Source: Azonexus hydrophilus
GTDB lineage: Bacteria; Pseudomonadota; Gammaproteobacteria; Burkholderiales; Rhodocyclaceae
DNA: 64,000 nucleotides
Assembly: GCF_001956855.1 (NCBI RefSeq)
Contig: NZ_MTHD01000004.1
Coordinates: 372,001-436,000, forward strand
Direction: 5' to 3'
The position numbers and the translations under genes are program-made. Under the pieces are notes generated by a model that made no database searches, was not told the origin of the DNA, and saw only the letters and a list, made by a program, of their open reading frames with translations. Numbering within the stretch: the first letter of the stretch is position 1; every line of letters begins with the position of its first letter. This document shows, in pieces, positions 37,625 to 46,352 of the stretch.

Positions 37625-38311
37625 GTGAACAGCACAGCCGAAATTCCCGCCACCACCCGCCAATCGGAACGCCTGGGCGAGTTGATAGAGGAACGCATCG
37701 TCACCGGCGTTTACCCCCCCGGCACACGGCTGGATGAACAGGAACTGGCCGATACCTTCGGCGTCTCGCGAACGCCGGTACGCGAAGCGCTGATCCAGCT
37801 TTCATCGGTCGGCCTGATCGAAATCAGACCGCGGCGCGGTGCGACCGTGCCCGAAGTGGGCGCTGACCGGGTCTGTGAAATGTTCGAGGTGATGGCCGAA
37901 CTGGAAGCCATGTGCGGTCGCCTGGCCGCACGGCGGATCACGCCCGACGAACAGATTGCGCTACAGAAGGCGCACCGCGCCTGCGAAGCGGCACGCGATG
38001 CCAACACGCCGGATGTCTATTACCAGTTGAATGAAGTTTTCCACCAGCGCATCTACGAAGCCAGCCACAACGGCTTCCTCGTCGAGCAGGCAACAGCCCT
38101 GCACCGCCGGCTGCGGCCCTACCGGCGCCTGCAGTTGCGGGTACGCAACCGGATGGCGACCTCGTTCAACGAACACCAGGCCATCGTCGACGCCATCATC
38201 AAGGGCGACAGCGATCTCGCCTCGGCACAACTGCGTGCCCACGTGACGGTTCAGGGCGAGCGCTTCGCCGACCTCGTCGCCACCTTGCGCGACTTCAAGG
38301 CCGGCACCTGA
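37625..38311 (+). CDS. GntR-family regulator (FCD type), probable malonate regulon repressor
   Basis: The 228-aa protein has an N-terminal winged helix (ERIVTGVYPPGTRLDEQELA, then DTFGVSRTPVREALIQLSSV) and an FCD domain with FHQRIYEASHNGFL and NEHQAIVDAIIKGD. The GTG at 37625 is chosen because GGAG lies 7 bases upstream; the frame is open to 37496 without a site. MdcR/MdcY-like GntR regulators control malonate genes in other bacteria, and divergence from dctP supports the same role here. Confidence 0.87.
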   Translation: MNSTAEIPATTRQSERLGELIEERIVTGVYPPGTRLDEQELADTFGVSRTPVREALIQLSSVGLIEIRPRRGATVPEVGADRVCEMFEVMAELEAMCGRLAARRITPDEQIALQKAHRACEAARDANTPDVYYQLNEVFHQRIYEASHNGFLVEQATALHRRLRPYRRLQLRVRNRMATSFNEHQAIVDAIIKGDSDLASAQLRAHVTVQGERFADLVATLRDFKAGT

Positions 38312-38317
38312 CCGGCT

Positions 38318-39118
38318 TCAGCCGATCAGGCTGTGCAGCATCTTGGTGGCAAGCAGCGCAAGGAAGCCACCAAAAGCCCGCTTCAGTTGCTTGACCGGCA
38401 GCTTGTGCGCCAGTTTGGCGCCGACCGGCGCCATCAGGATGCTCATCGCAACGATGCCGATGAAGGCCGGCAGGTAGATATAGCCGAAGGAATAGGCCGG
38501 CAGTCCGCTATCGCTCCAGCCAGCGACGATATAGCCAACAGCACCGGCAACGGCGATCGGGAAGCCCAGCGCCGACGATGTACCGACGGCGTTGTGGATC
38601 GCCACATTGCAGAACAGCATGAACGGCACCGACAGAAAGCCACCACCGGCAGCAACCAGGCTGGAAATTACGCCGATCACGCCGCCAGCGATGAAACGCC
38701 CCAGGTTACCCGGCATCTGGCGATGGGCGTGCGGCTTGAAGTCGAGCATCATCTGCAGTGACGCGTAATAGACGATGACGACGAAAATCGCCGTCATCGG
38801 CCCGGTTGGCACCTGACCGGCAACCAGCGAACCGCCGAAAGTACCGAGCACCAGTCCGGGCGCCATCCTCCTGACGATGTCCCAACGCACCGCACCGTGC
38901 GCGTGATGGGCGCGCATGCTGGAAATCGACGTAAACACGATGGTCGCCATCGACGTACCAAGCGCCAGGTGCATGACATGGTCAGGCGGAAAATTCTGCG
39001 CGACAAACAACATGTACATGAAAGGCACCAGGGTCAGGCCACCACCGACACCGAACAAGCCGGCAACAAAGCCCCCAAAAATACCCAGCAACGGATAAGC
39101 AAGCCACCAGAGAGTCAT
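38318..39118 (-). CDS. TauE/SafE family transporter, second copy
   Basis: The 266-aa membrane protein is a clear paralogue of the 27544 gene. It shares HLALGTSMATI and SMRAHHAHGAV, and carries the duplicated signature AGLFGVGGGLTLVPF and SLVAAGGGFLSVPF. It is joined by an ATGA overlap to the EVE gene upstream and converges on the GntR gene with a 6-base gap. Substrate is unknown; flanking of the malonate cluster by two copies hints at a shared anion. Confidence 0.85.
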   Translation of the reverse strand: MTLWWLAYPLLGIFGGFVAGLFGVGGGLTLVPFMYMLFVAQNFPPDHVMHLALGTSMATIVFTSISSMRAHHAHGAVRWDIVRRMAPGLVLGTFGGSLVAGQVPTGPMTAIFVVIVYYASLQMMLDFKPHAHRQMPGNLGRFIAGGVIGVISSLVAAGGGFLSVPFMLFCNVAIHNAVGTSSALGFPIAVAGAVGYIVAGWSDSGLPAYSFGYIYLPAFIGIVAMSILMAPVGAKLAHKLPVKQLKRAFGGFLALLATKMLHSLIG

Positions 39119-39582
39119 ATCTTCGTTTCCAGCAATCGGTTTATAAATGCCCATTCCGCCGCCGTCACGGGTGTGATCGACAAGCGGTTGCCGCGCGCCA
39201 GCACGCGCATGCCGGCCAGTTCCGGATGACTGCGCAATTCCGGCAGGCCGAGCAGACGGGAGCGGGCGACGAAACGCACGTCGCGCAACCACCAGCGCGG
39301 CTTGTCCGGCAGCGATTTCGGGTCGAAATACTTGTCGACCGCAGAAAACTGCGTCGGGTCCGGATAAGTGTCCGAACAAATTTCGCAGATGCCGGCGATC
39401 CCCGGTTCGGCGCAACCCGAATGGTAGAAGAAGGCCAGGTCACCAGGCTGCATGCTGTCACGCATGAAATTGCGCGCCTGATAATTGCGCACGCCAACCC
39501 ACGGAAATGCCTTGTCCGGTGCGGCAGCGAGATCGTCGATCGAAACTTCTGCCGGCTCGGATTTCATCAGCCAGTACTGCAT
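39115..39582 (-). CDS. EVE domain protein
   Basis: The 155-aa protein is a single EVE (PUA-like) domain: MQYWLMKSEPAEVSIDDL, VRNYQARNFMRDSMQPGDLAFFYHS and YFDPKSLPDKPRWWLRDVRF. EVE domains are thought to bind modified bases in nucleic acids. The start at 39582 follows a GGAA sequence. Presence directly after 6S RNA and zapA is a common betaproteobacterial arrangement. Confidence 0.9.
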   Translation of the reverse strand: MQYWLMKSEPAEVSIDDLAAAPDKAFPWVGVRNYQARNFMRDSMQPGDLAFFYHSGCAEPGIAGICEICSDTYPDPTQFSAVDKYFDPKSLPDKPRWWLRDVRFVARSRLLGLPELRSHPELAGMRVLARGNRLSITPVTAAEWAFINRLLETKI

Positions 39583-39603
39583 GTCACGATTCCACAAATG
39601 AAA

Positions 39604-39630
39604 ACAGGTGGCAGAGAATCTGCCACCTGT
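39604..39630 (-). terminator. Intrinsic terminator downstream of 6S RNA
   Basis: ACAGGTGGCAGA and TCTGCCACCTGT form a perfect 12-bp stem around GAA. On the minus strand it is followed by TTTTCATTTG. It lies just beyond the 6S RNA 3' end. Confidence 0.85.
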
Positions 39631-39637
39631 CGAATAA

Positions 39638-39820
39638 GTCCCCGCGAGTGCCGTCAGGCCGGCATCCTGAACCTGGGTCCAGAGTGGTTGCTTTCCTTCC
39701 GCATCAGGCACATTCGACGAAGAACGCGCACAACAGCGGGTATTTGGTCCGCAACCGATGCCAATAAGCATTGGTTCAAGGAATATATGGCCTTAACAAA
39801 CACCGCAGGGAACACTTTGC
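39638..39820 (-). ncRNA. ssrS: 6S RNA
   Basis: No protein gene fits between zapA and the EVE gene, the standard location of 6S RNA. On the minus strand, UCCCUGCGG near the 5' end pairs with CGCGGGGA near the 3' end to form the closing stem. CCUUGAACC and GGUUCAGG are present at the places expected in 6S RNAs. A strong terminator follows. 6S RNA binds sigma-70 RNA polymerase holoenzyme in stationary phase. Ends are approximate by about 10 bases. Confidence 0.8.
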
Positions 39821-39844
39821 GGGTCACCCCACAACTGAAAGCTC

Positions 39845-40171
39845 TCAGAGATCCAGTTGCTGCTGCGGTGCCAGTACGGCATCCAGCCGTGCTCCCATGT
39901 CTTCGATTCTACGCTTCGTTTCGGTCGATGCAACCGTTTCGTCACTTGCCGCACCAGCCGGCACAGCCAGACGTTCGTGCGCGATATTCAGCGCAGCCAT
40001 GACGGCGACGCGCTCGGCAATCGTGCTCTTGGTCCGCTGGGCGATTTCGCGCATCTTGTTGTCGACCAGATCAACAGCGGCCAGCAGCGCATCGCGCTCT
40101 TCCGGCAGGCAGGCCACGCGATATTCGCGGCCCATGATCTTGACGTCGAGGAAATTCGGCTCGGCGTTCAT
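39845..40171 (-). CDS. zapA: Cell division protein ZapA
   Basis: The 108-aa protein has the ZapA opening FLDVKIMGREYRVACLPEERDALLAAV and a helical C-terminal half. ZapA promotes FtsZ bundling at the division septum. The start at 40171 is favoured over 40180 because GAGG then sits 9 bases upstream. It directly follows the zapB-like gene and precedes 6S RNA. Confidence 0.92.
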   Translation of the reverse strand: MNAEPNFLDVKIMGREYRVACLPEERDALLAAVDLVDNKMREIAQRTKSTIAERVAVMAALNIAHERLAVPAGAASDETVASTETKRRIEDMGARLDAVLAPQQQLDL

Positions 40172-40172
40172 C

Positions 40173-40370
40173 TCAGGCATCCTCGGGGATCTTGTCCATC
40201 AGGCCTTCCAGACGTTCCCGGGCCGCCGTCATCGTTGACCGCAGATGCAGCCTTTCCGCTTCCGCGGCGGCCATCTGATTCTTCAAAACCTCGTTCTCGG
40301 CGCGCAACTGGTGGACCAGGGCGACGACCTGTTCGATCTTGGCTTCGAGCGCTTCGAATTCGCTGTTCAT
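40173..40370 (-). CDS. ZapB-like coiled-coil protein
   Basis: The 65-aa protein is one continuous coiled coil (FEALEAKIEQVVALVHQLRA, then ENEVLKNQMAAAEAERLHL). This size and its place immediately before zapA match the ZapB/TIGR02449-type division factors. A GTG at 40379 is an alternative start. The name rests mainly on position and composition. Confidence 0.75.
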   Translation of the reverse strand: MNSEFEALEAKIEQVVALVHQLRAENEVLKNQMAAAEAERLHLRSTMTAARERLEGLMDKIPEDA

Positions 40371-40499
40371 GGCGCGCACTATAGAGGGACAAATGCTGCC
40401 CGGTCAAGGACTAAGCAGCTATTTTCAAAGTGTTTTATCGGCAGCGCCTGATGTTGCCTGTCGCATGTCGCGGCAATGCGCTGTAGAATGCCCGCCGTG

Positions 40500-40690
40500 T
40501 CAGGTGCTGCGCGCGGTTTCAACCAAGCGCAGTTAAACGGGAAAGCGGTGCGCCTCGCCAGAGGCAACGCCGCTGCTGCCCCCGCAACGGTAAGCAAGTG
40601 CGGGCGTATCACAAGGCCACTGGGGAAACCTGGGAAGGCGATACGTCAAGACTTGCGAGCCCGGATACCGGCCTCACACACCTAGCGGAA
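40500..40690 (+). promoter_or_regulatory. Cobalamin riboswitch
   Basis: The segment holds the conserved B12 riboswitch elements in order: TTAAACGGGAAAGCGGTG, GCTGCCCCCGCAACGGTAAG, CACTGGGGAAACCTGGGAAGG and AGCCCGGATACCGGCC. A TAGAAT box at 40484-40489 is a likely -10 for its transcript. It lies just upstream of btuB. When cobalamin binds, downstream expression should fall. Confidence 0.95.
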
Positions 40691-40726
40691 GTGCCACGGG
40701 GTGGTGGTACCGGTTTCCAGACCCAA

Positions 40727-40789
40727 CCCCCTCCCCGGCATTTCCATTTCTATGCATTCCGGCATGCGGGGACGCCTGCCGGGAAGGGG
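40727..40789 (+). promoter_or_regulatory. Expression platform sequestering the btuB ribosome site
   Basis: CCCCCTCCCCGGCA (40727-40740) is complementary, with one mismatch, to TGCCGGGAAGGGG (40777-40789), which contains the btuB ribosome site ending 5 bases before the ATG at 40795. This is the layout of a translational riboswitch. Which state forms with ligand is inferred from the family. Confidence 0.6.
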
Positions 40790-40794
40790 AATTC

Positions 40795-42621
40795 ATGTAT
40801 TCACGTTTCAGGCCACTACTGGCCCTGGCACCGGCAGCCATTGCCGCCGCCGCGTTCGCTGCCGATCATGCGACACTGGACAACATCGTTGTCACCGCAA
40901 CCCGCCAACCCATGCGCACTGCTGAAATCCTGACCGACGTCAGCACGATCGAACGCAGTGACATCGATGGCGCGGGCCATTCCAGCCTGGAGGAAATCCT
41001 GGCCAGCCAGCCGGGGGTCGAAATGACCACCAACGGCAGCCAGGGCGCAGCCTCCAGCCTGATGATCCGCGGCACCAACGGCAGTCACGTCCTGCTGCTG
41101 GTGGATGGCGTCCGGATCGGTTCGGCAACCTCCGGCAACATCGCCTGGTCGCGCATTCCTGCCAACCAGATCGAACGCATCGAAATCATCCGTGGCCCGG
41201 CTTCTTCGCTATACGGCAGCGAGGCCATCGGCGGCGTCATCCAGATATTCACCCGCCAGGGCAATGGTCCGCTGCGCTTCACCGCCGAAGCCGGTGCCGG
41301 CACTTACGGCACGCGATCGACCAATGCCGGGTTTTCCGGTGGCCATGACGGCTGGCGTTACGCCCTCAACCTGTCGCAATACAGGACTGACGGTTTTGAC
41401 AGCAAGCCCGAGGACAGCAAGGCCAACCGCGACAAGGACGGCTTTCGCAACGATTCGGCCTCCGGTCGCCTGGCCTATGAATTCGCGCGCGGCCACGAAC
41501 TGGCCTTCGGCTTTTTGTACAGCGAAGGCAAAAATCAGTACGACAGCAGCGGCATCGCCGTGGACTGGGTCAACCGGACACGTAATGGCACCGCCAACCT
41601 GACCCTGAAAAACGCCCTGACCAGTCACTGGAACAGCACCCTGAGCGTCGGTCAGAGCATCGACAAATCAAAGGCGTTGAAGGACGACGTGCGCAACAGC
41701 GTGTTCGATACCGAACAACGGCAGTACGCCTGGCAAAACGACATCCGCAGCAGCTTCGGCAATTTCCTGCTGGGCTTCGAGCGACTGGAACAGGAAGTCG
41801 ACACGACCAGCCGCTACGCCCGCTTCGAGCGCAGCAACAATTCGCTGCTGGCCGGCTGGAATCATGGCTTTGCCAGTCATCGCCTGCAGGCCAGCGTGCG
41901 TCACGACGACAATTCGCAATTCGGCAACAAGACTACCGGAACAGCCGCCTACGGCTACCGCTTCACCCCGAACTGGCGAGCCAACGTCAGTGTCGGCACA
42001 GCGTTCAAGGCGCCGACCTTCAACGACCTGTACTACCCGCTAACCGGCAAGTACGTCGGCAACCCGGCGCTGAAACCGGAGTCGGCGCGCAACCAGGAAG
42101 CCTCGCTGCATTACGAAACCGGATCGCAACATGTCTCGCTGACCTGGTACCTGAATCGCGTCGAGGACCTGATCATCTGGCCGAAGGCCGGTGCCGTGAT
42201 CATGCCGACCAATGTCAGCAACGCCCGCATCGAGGGCAGCACGCTGGCCTGGCAAGGCAACGTCGGCAAGTTCAACCTTGCCGCCAGTTACGACTGGGTG
42301 GACGCGAAAGACGGCAGTACCGGCAAACAGTTGCCGCGCCGCGCCCGGCACAGTGCCAAGGCCTCGGTCGGACAGACGATCGGCGACTGGGAATGGCGGG
42401 CCGAACTGTTCGCCAACGGCCAGCGCTACGACGATGAAGCCAACACGGTCCGCATGGGCGGCTACACGCTGGCCCATGTCTACGCCGCCTACCGGTTTGC
42501 CAAGGACTGGAGTGTGTTCACGCGGATCAACAACGTCTTCGACCGCGATTACACATTGACCGACGGCTACGCGACCCCGGGCCGCAACGCCTTCGTCGGC
42601 ATCCGTTATAGTCCGCAGTAA
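40795..42621 (+). CDS. btuB: TonB-dependent vitamin B12 receptor BtuB
   Basis: The 608-aa outer-membrane receptor has a signal peptide (FRPLLALAPAAIAAAAFA), a TonB box-like segment (DNIVVTATRQP), a plug domain with SLMIRGTNGSHVLLLVDGVR and IRGPASSLYGSEAIGGVIQI, then a beta barrel ending in NAFVGIRYSPQ. It imports cobalamin and cobinamide across the outer membrane. It is the first gene of the riboswitch-controlled operon. Confidence 0.95.
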   Translation: MYSRFRPLLALAPAAIAAAAFAADHATLDNIVVTATRQPMRTAEILTDVSTIERSDIDGAGHSSLEEILASQPGVEMTTNGSQGAASSLMIRGTNGSHVLLLVDGVRIGSATSGNIAWSRIPANQIERIEIIRGPASSLYGSEAIGGVIQIFTRQGNGPLRFTAEAGAGTYGTRSTNAGFSGGHDGWRYALNLSQYRTDGFDSKPEDSKANRDKDGFRNDSASGRLAYEFARGHELAFGFLYSEGKNQYDSSGIAVDWVNRTRNGTANLTLKNALTSHWNSTLSVGQSIDKSKALKDDVRNSVFDTEQRQYAWQNDIRSSFGNFLLGFERLEQEVDTTSRYARFERSNNSLLAGWNHGFASHRLQASVRHDDNSQFGNKTTGTAAYGYRFTPNWRANVSVGTAFKAPTFNDLYYPLTGKYVGNPALKPESARNQEASLHYETGSQHVSLTWYLNRVEDLIIWPKAGAVIMPTNVSNARIEGSTLAWQGNVGKFNLAASYDWVDAKDGSTGKQLPRRARHSAKASVGQTIGDWEWRAELFANGQRYDDEANTVRMGGYTLAHVYAAYRFAKDWSVFTRINNVFDRDYTLTDGYATPGRNAFVGIRYSPQ

Positions 42622-42625
42622 GACC

Positions 42626-43603
42626 ATGCCGACCCGCCGCCGCGCCTTCCTGATCCTCGCTTCCCTGTGCCTGCTGGCACTGGCGAGTTTCGCGCTGGCG
42701 TTGACGGCGGGCAGCCTGCAGGTGGCGCCGGCAGACATCCTTGCGTCGCTGGCCGGCCGCGGTGACGGGAGTGGCGACGTGGTCGTCCAGTTGCGCCTGC
42801 CCCGGGCGCTCGCCGGTTTTGCCTGCGGCGGGCTGCTGGCGCTGGCCGGTGCACTGATGCAGGTGCTGCTGCGCAATCCGCTGGCCGATCCGTACGTGCT
42901 GGGTATTTCCGGCGGCGCCGGTGTAGGCGCGATGTTCGCCATGCTGTTTGGGCTACCGCTGCTGGCCATCGACGGCCTGGCCTTTGCCGGCGCGCTGGGG
43001 GCCATGTTCATCGTTTTCGGGCTGGCCCATGGCGATGGCAGCTGGACCCAGACGCGCCTGTTGCTGACCGGCGTCATCGTCGCCGCCGGCTGTGGCGCGC
43101 TGATTGCGCTGATGCTGTCGATCGCCGACGAACGCAAGCTGCATGGCATGCTGTTCTGGTTGATGGGCGACCTCGGCCAGACCTACGACTGGTGGCCGGC
43201 GCTGCTGGCGCTGGTCGTCGCGCTGCTGTGCGCGATGCCTTTTGCCCGCGAACTCAACCTGCTGTCACGCGGCCTGATGCAGGCGCAGGCACTGGGTGTT
43301 GCGGTCGACCGCCTGCGCTACACGATTTACCTGCTGGCTTCGCTGGCCACCGCCGCCTCGGTCACCACCGCCGGGTCCATCGGTTTCGTCGGGCTGGTCA
43401 TTCCGCACCTGGTCCGGCTGGCCACCGGCAACGACCAGCGCCTGCTGCTGCCGGCCTCGGTGCTGGCCGGCGGTTCCTTGCTGGTGCTCGCCGATACGGC
43501 CGCGCGCACCGTCATCGCACCAATGCAGTTGCCAGTCGGCGTGCTCACCGCGCTGATCGGCGTACCGGTCTTCCTGTTCCTGCTGTCGAGGCAACCAAAG
43601 TGA
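42626..43603 (+). CDS. btuC: FecCD-family ABC transporter permease, BtuC-like
   Basis: The 325-aa permease has about ten membrane segments and the family features GALMQVLLRNPLADPYVLGISGGAG and GFVGLVIPHLVRLATG. It forms the inner-membrane channel for cobalamin. It starts 4 bases after btuB and overlaps btuD as GTGA. The periplasmic binding protein BtuF is not encoded in this operon segment. Confidence 0.92.
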   Translation: MPTRRRAFLILASLCLLALASFALALTAGSLQVAPADILASLAGRGDGSGDVVVQLRLPRALAGFACGGLLALAGALMQVLLRNPLADPYVLGISGGAGVGAMFAMLFGLPLLAIDGLAFAGALGAMFIVFGLAHGDGSWTQTRLLLTGVIVAAGCGALIALMLSIADERKLHGMLFWLMGDLGQTYDWWPALLALVVALLCAMPFARELNLLSRGLMQAQALGVAVDRLRYTIYLLASLATAASVTTAGSIGFVGLVIPHLVRLATGNDQRLLLPASVLAGGSLLVLADTAARTVIAPMQLPVGVLTALIGVPVFLFLLSRQPK

Positions 43604-44373
43604 GCGCTCCCTTGCTCGAAGCCCGGCAACTGAGCGTCGAAATTGGCGGAAAAACCGTCGTCGACCGCATGAATCTGTCGCTGCAACCCGGCGAGCGGCT
43701 GGCCATCCTCGGCCGCAACGGCGCCGGCAAATCGACCTTGCTGTCCACGCTGGCCGGCCTGCGCCCGCCGCAAGCCGGCGCCGTACTGCTCGACGGCGAG
43801 GACTGCGCACTGCTGGCCCCGCGCCAGGCCGCCCTGCGTCGTGCCTGGCTCGGCCAGTTCCAGAACGATCCGTTCGGCTCGACGGTGCTGGAAACCGCGC
43901 TGACCGGCCGCCACCCACACCTCGGCCGCTGGGACTGGGAATCGAAACACGACGCCGAACTGGCGCGGAAGGCGCTGCAAGCCGTCGGCCTTGACGGCAT
44001 GGAAACACGCCAGGTTCATACGCTATCCGGCGGCGAACGCCAGCGCCTGTCGATTGCCACGCTGCTGACGCAGGCAGCGATGCTGTACCTGCTCGACGAA
44101 CCGCTGTCGCACCTCGACCTCAACCACCAGATGGCCGTCCTCGAATTGTTCGCCGGCGCCGCCCGCGATTGCGGCGCCGCCGTCGTCATGGTCCTGCACG
44201 ACCCGGCGCTGGCCCACCGCTTCTGCGACCGGGCGCTGCTGGTCTACGGCGACGGCCGCTGCGCGCAGGGCACGGTCGACGACATCCTGACGGCCGAAAC
44301 GCTGTCCGAACTCTACGGCTATGGCCTGCGGCAGATCGAAGACCGCGGCCACCGCTGTTTCATCCCGGAGTAA
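43600..44373 (+). CDS. btuD: ABC transporter ATP-binding protein, BtuD-like
   Basis: The 257-aa ATPase has Walker A LGRNGAGKSTLL, signature LSGGERQRL, Walker B MLYLLDEPLSHLD and the H-loop in VLHDPALA. It starts with GTG at 43600, overlapping the btuC stop; the longer upstream frame is a shadow of btuC. It powers cobalamin uptake. Confidence 0.92.
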   Translation: MSAPLLEARQLSVEIGGKTVVDRMNLSLQPGERLAILGRNGAGKSTLLSTLAGLRPPQAGAVLLDGEDCALLAPRQAALRRAWLGQFQNDPFGSTVLETALTGRHPHLGRWDWESKHDAELARKALQAVGLDGMETRQVHTLSGGERQRLSIATLLTQAAMLYLLDEPLSHLDLNHQMAVLELFAGAARDCGAAVVMVLHDPALAHRFCDRALLVYGDGRCAQGTVDDILTAETLSELYGYGLRQIEDRGHRCFIPE

Positions 44374-44379
44374 GAAACC

Positions 44380-44970
44380 ATGGCGATCAGCCACGAACAA
44401 CGCATGCAGAAGAAGAAGACCGTCATCGACGGCAAGATCGACGCCGCCCAGCAGGAACGCGGCGTACTGGTGATCAACACCGGTAACGGCAAGGGCAAGT
44501 CGTCGGCCGCTTTCGGCGTCGTCGCCCGGGCGCTCGGTCACGGCATGAAGGTCGGCGTCGTCCAGTTCGTCAAGGGCCGCTCGGACACCGGCGAAGAAGC
44601 CTTTTTCCGCAACCAGCCGAACGTCGCCTGGCATGTCGGCGGCGAAGGCTTCACCTGGGAAACCCAGGACAAGGAGCGCGATGCGCAGGCCGCCCAGGCC
44701 GCCTGGGCAGTCGCCTGCCAGCACCTGGAAAACCCGGACATCGGCCTGGTCGTTCTCGACGAAATGACCTACGCCTTCAAGTACGGCTGGCTCGACCTCG
44801 ACGCGGTGCTCGCCCGCCTGCTGTCACGCCCGGCCATGCAGCACGTCATCATCACCGGCCGCGCCGCGCCGCAGGCACTGCGCGACGCCGCCGACACGGT
44901 CAGCGACATCGGCATGGAAAAACACGCCTTCCAGGCCGGCGTCAAAGCCATGCCCGGACTGGAGTGGTAA
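44380..44970 (+). CDS. cobO: Cob(I)yrinic acid a,c-diamide adenosyltransferase
   Basis: The 196-aa protein belongs to the CobA/CobO/BtuR family: a P-loop VINTGNGKGKSSAAFGVVAR, then VQFVKGRSDTGEEAFF and VVLDEMTYAFKYGWL. It transfers the adenosyl group of ATP to cobalt(I) corrinoids, making the adenosyl form needed by methylmalonyl-CoA mutase. Its stop overlaps the next start (TAATG). Confidence 0.94.
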   Translation: MAISHEQRMQKKKTVIDGKIDAAQQERGVLVINTGNGKGKSSAAFGVVARALGHGMKVGVVQFVKGRSDTGEEAFFRNQPNVAWHVGGEGFTWETQDKERDAQAAQAAWAVACQHLENPDIGLVVLDEMTYAFKYGWLDLDAVLARLLSRPAMQHVIITGRAAPQALRDAADTVSDIGMEKHAFQAGVKAMPGLEW

Positions 44971-46250
44971 TGCCCGCCTGCCCCGCCCTGCTCATCGCCG
45001 CCCCCGCCTCCGGCCAGGGCAAGACCACCGTCACCGCCGCGCTGGCCCGCCTGCATGCGCGCCAGGGACGGCGCGTGACCGTCTTCAAGTGCGGGCCGGA
45101 TTTCCTCGATCCGCAGATTCATGCCTTCGCCAGCGGTCGACCGTGCCAGAACCTTGACCTCGGCATGTGCGGCGAGGCCGATGCGCGCTGGCGGCTGGCC
45201 CGTGCTGCCGCCAATTCCGACCTGATCCTGGTCGAAGGCGTGATGGGCCTGTTCGACGGTACGCCGTCGGCTGCCGACATCGCCGAGCGCTTCGGCATTC
45301 CGGTGTTGGCGCTGATCGACGCCGGTTCGATGGCCCAGACCTTCGGCGCACTCGCCCACGGTCTGGCCACCTATCGCCCCGGCCTGCCGTTCGCCGGCAT
45401 GCTCGCCAACCGGGTGGCCAGCGCCCGCCACACGGAGATGCTGCGCGACAGCCTGCCGGCCGGCATGGGCTGGTTCGGCGCCCTGCCGAAAAGTGGCGAC
45501 AGCCTGCCTGAGCGCCACCTCGGCCTGCTCCAGGCGGCCGAGATCGACGACCTCGAAGCCCGCCTCGACAAGCTGGCCGATGCATTGCAGGCCAGTGCTG
45601 CGGTCGACCTGCCAAAACCGGTGAATTTCGCCGAAGCGCCGCCGCCGGCGCTGCCGCCGCTGCTCGCCGGCCGGCGCATCGCCATCGCTCGCGACGCCGC
45701 CTACGGCTTCATCTATCCGGCCAACCTGGAAACCCTGCAGGCACTCGGCGCCGAGCTGCACTTCTTCTCGCCGGTCGCCGGTGACCGGCTGCCCGACTGC
45801 GACGCCGTCTGGCTGCCCGGCGGCTACCCGGAACTGCACGCCGATGCACTGAGCGCCAACCGGGCGCTGTGGCAGGCGCTGCACGCGCATGTCGACGCCG
45901 GCAAGCCGCTGCTCGCTGAATGCGGCGGCATGATGAGCCTGTTCGAGGAAGTCGTGGACAAGGCCGGTCAGGCCCACAGCTTCGCCGGCCTGTTGCCCGG
46001 CCGGGCAGTGATGCAGCCGCGGCTGGCGGCACTCGGCACGCAGTTTGCCGATCTGCCGGAAGGCCGGCTGGCTGGCCACACCTTCCATTATTCGAAAAGC
46101 GAGACGCCGCTGGCGCCGCTGTGCCGCGCCGTCACCGCCGACGGCCGCGACGGTGAAGCGATCTTCCGCCGCCAGCGATTGACCGCGTCGTACGTGCATT
46201 TCTACTTCCCGTCACAGCCGGAAGTGGTTGCCGCGCTGTTCAGTTGCTGA
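44970..46250 (+). CDS. cobB: Cobyrinate a,c-diamide synthase
   Basis: The 426-aa protein (CbiA/CobB type) has an N-terminal P-loop amidotransferase domain (APASGQGKTTVTAALARLH, LVEGVMGLFDGTPS) and a C-terminal class I glutaminase domain. The latter carries the nucleophilic Cys in LLAECGGMMSL and a late catalytic His (FHYSKSETPL). It amidates the a and c side chains of cobyrinic acid. Presence of both salvage and synthesis genes suggests at least partial cobalamin synthesis. Confidence 0.93.
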   Translation: MPACPALLIAAPASGQGKTTVTAALARLHARQGRRVTVFKCGPDFLDPQIHAFASGRPCQNLDLGMCGEADARWRLARAAANSDLILVEGVMGLFDGTPSAADIAERFGIPVLALIDAGSMAQTFGALAHGLATYRPGLPFAGMLANRVASARHTEMLRDSLPAGMGWFGALPKSGDSLPERHLGLLQAAEIDDLEARLDKLADALQASAAVDLPKPVNFAEAPPPALPPLLAGRRIAIARDAAYGFIYPANLETLQALGAELHFFSPVAGDRLPDCDAVWLPGGYPELHADALSANRALWQALHAHVDAGKPLLAECGGMMSLFEEVVDKAGQAHSFAGLLPGRAVMQPRLAALGTQFADLPEGRLAGHTFHYSKSETPLAPLCRAVTADGRDGEAIFRRQRLTASYVHFYFPSQPEVVAALFSC

Positions 46251-46352
46251 GAACTTATCTGTTTTTTCGAAGTCTCTATTAGCGACACGCTGCTTTTCCG
46301 GAAGCACTAGCTGCGTACAATGCATGCACATCATTCTCTACAGGAGACATCC

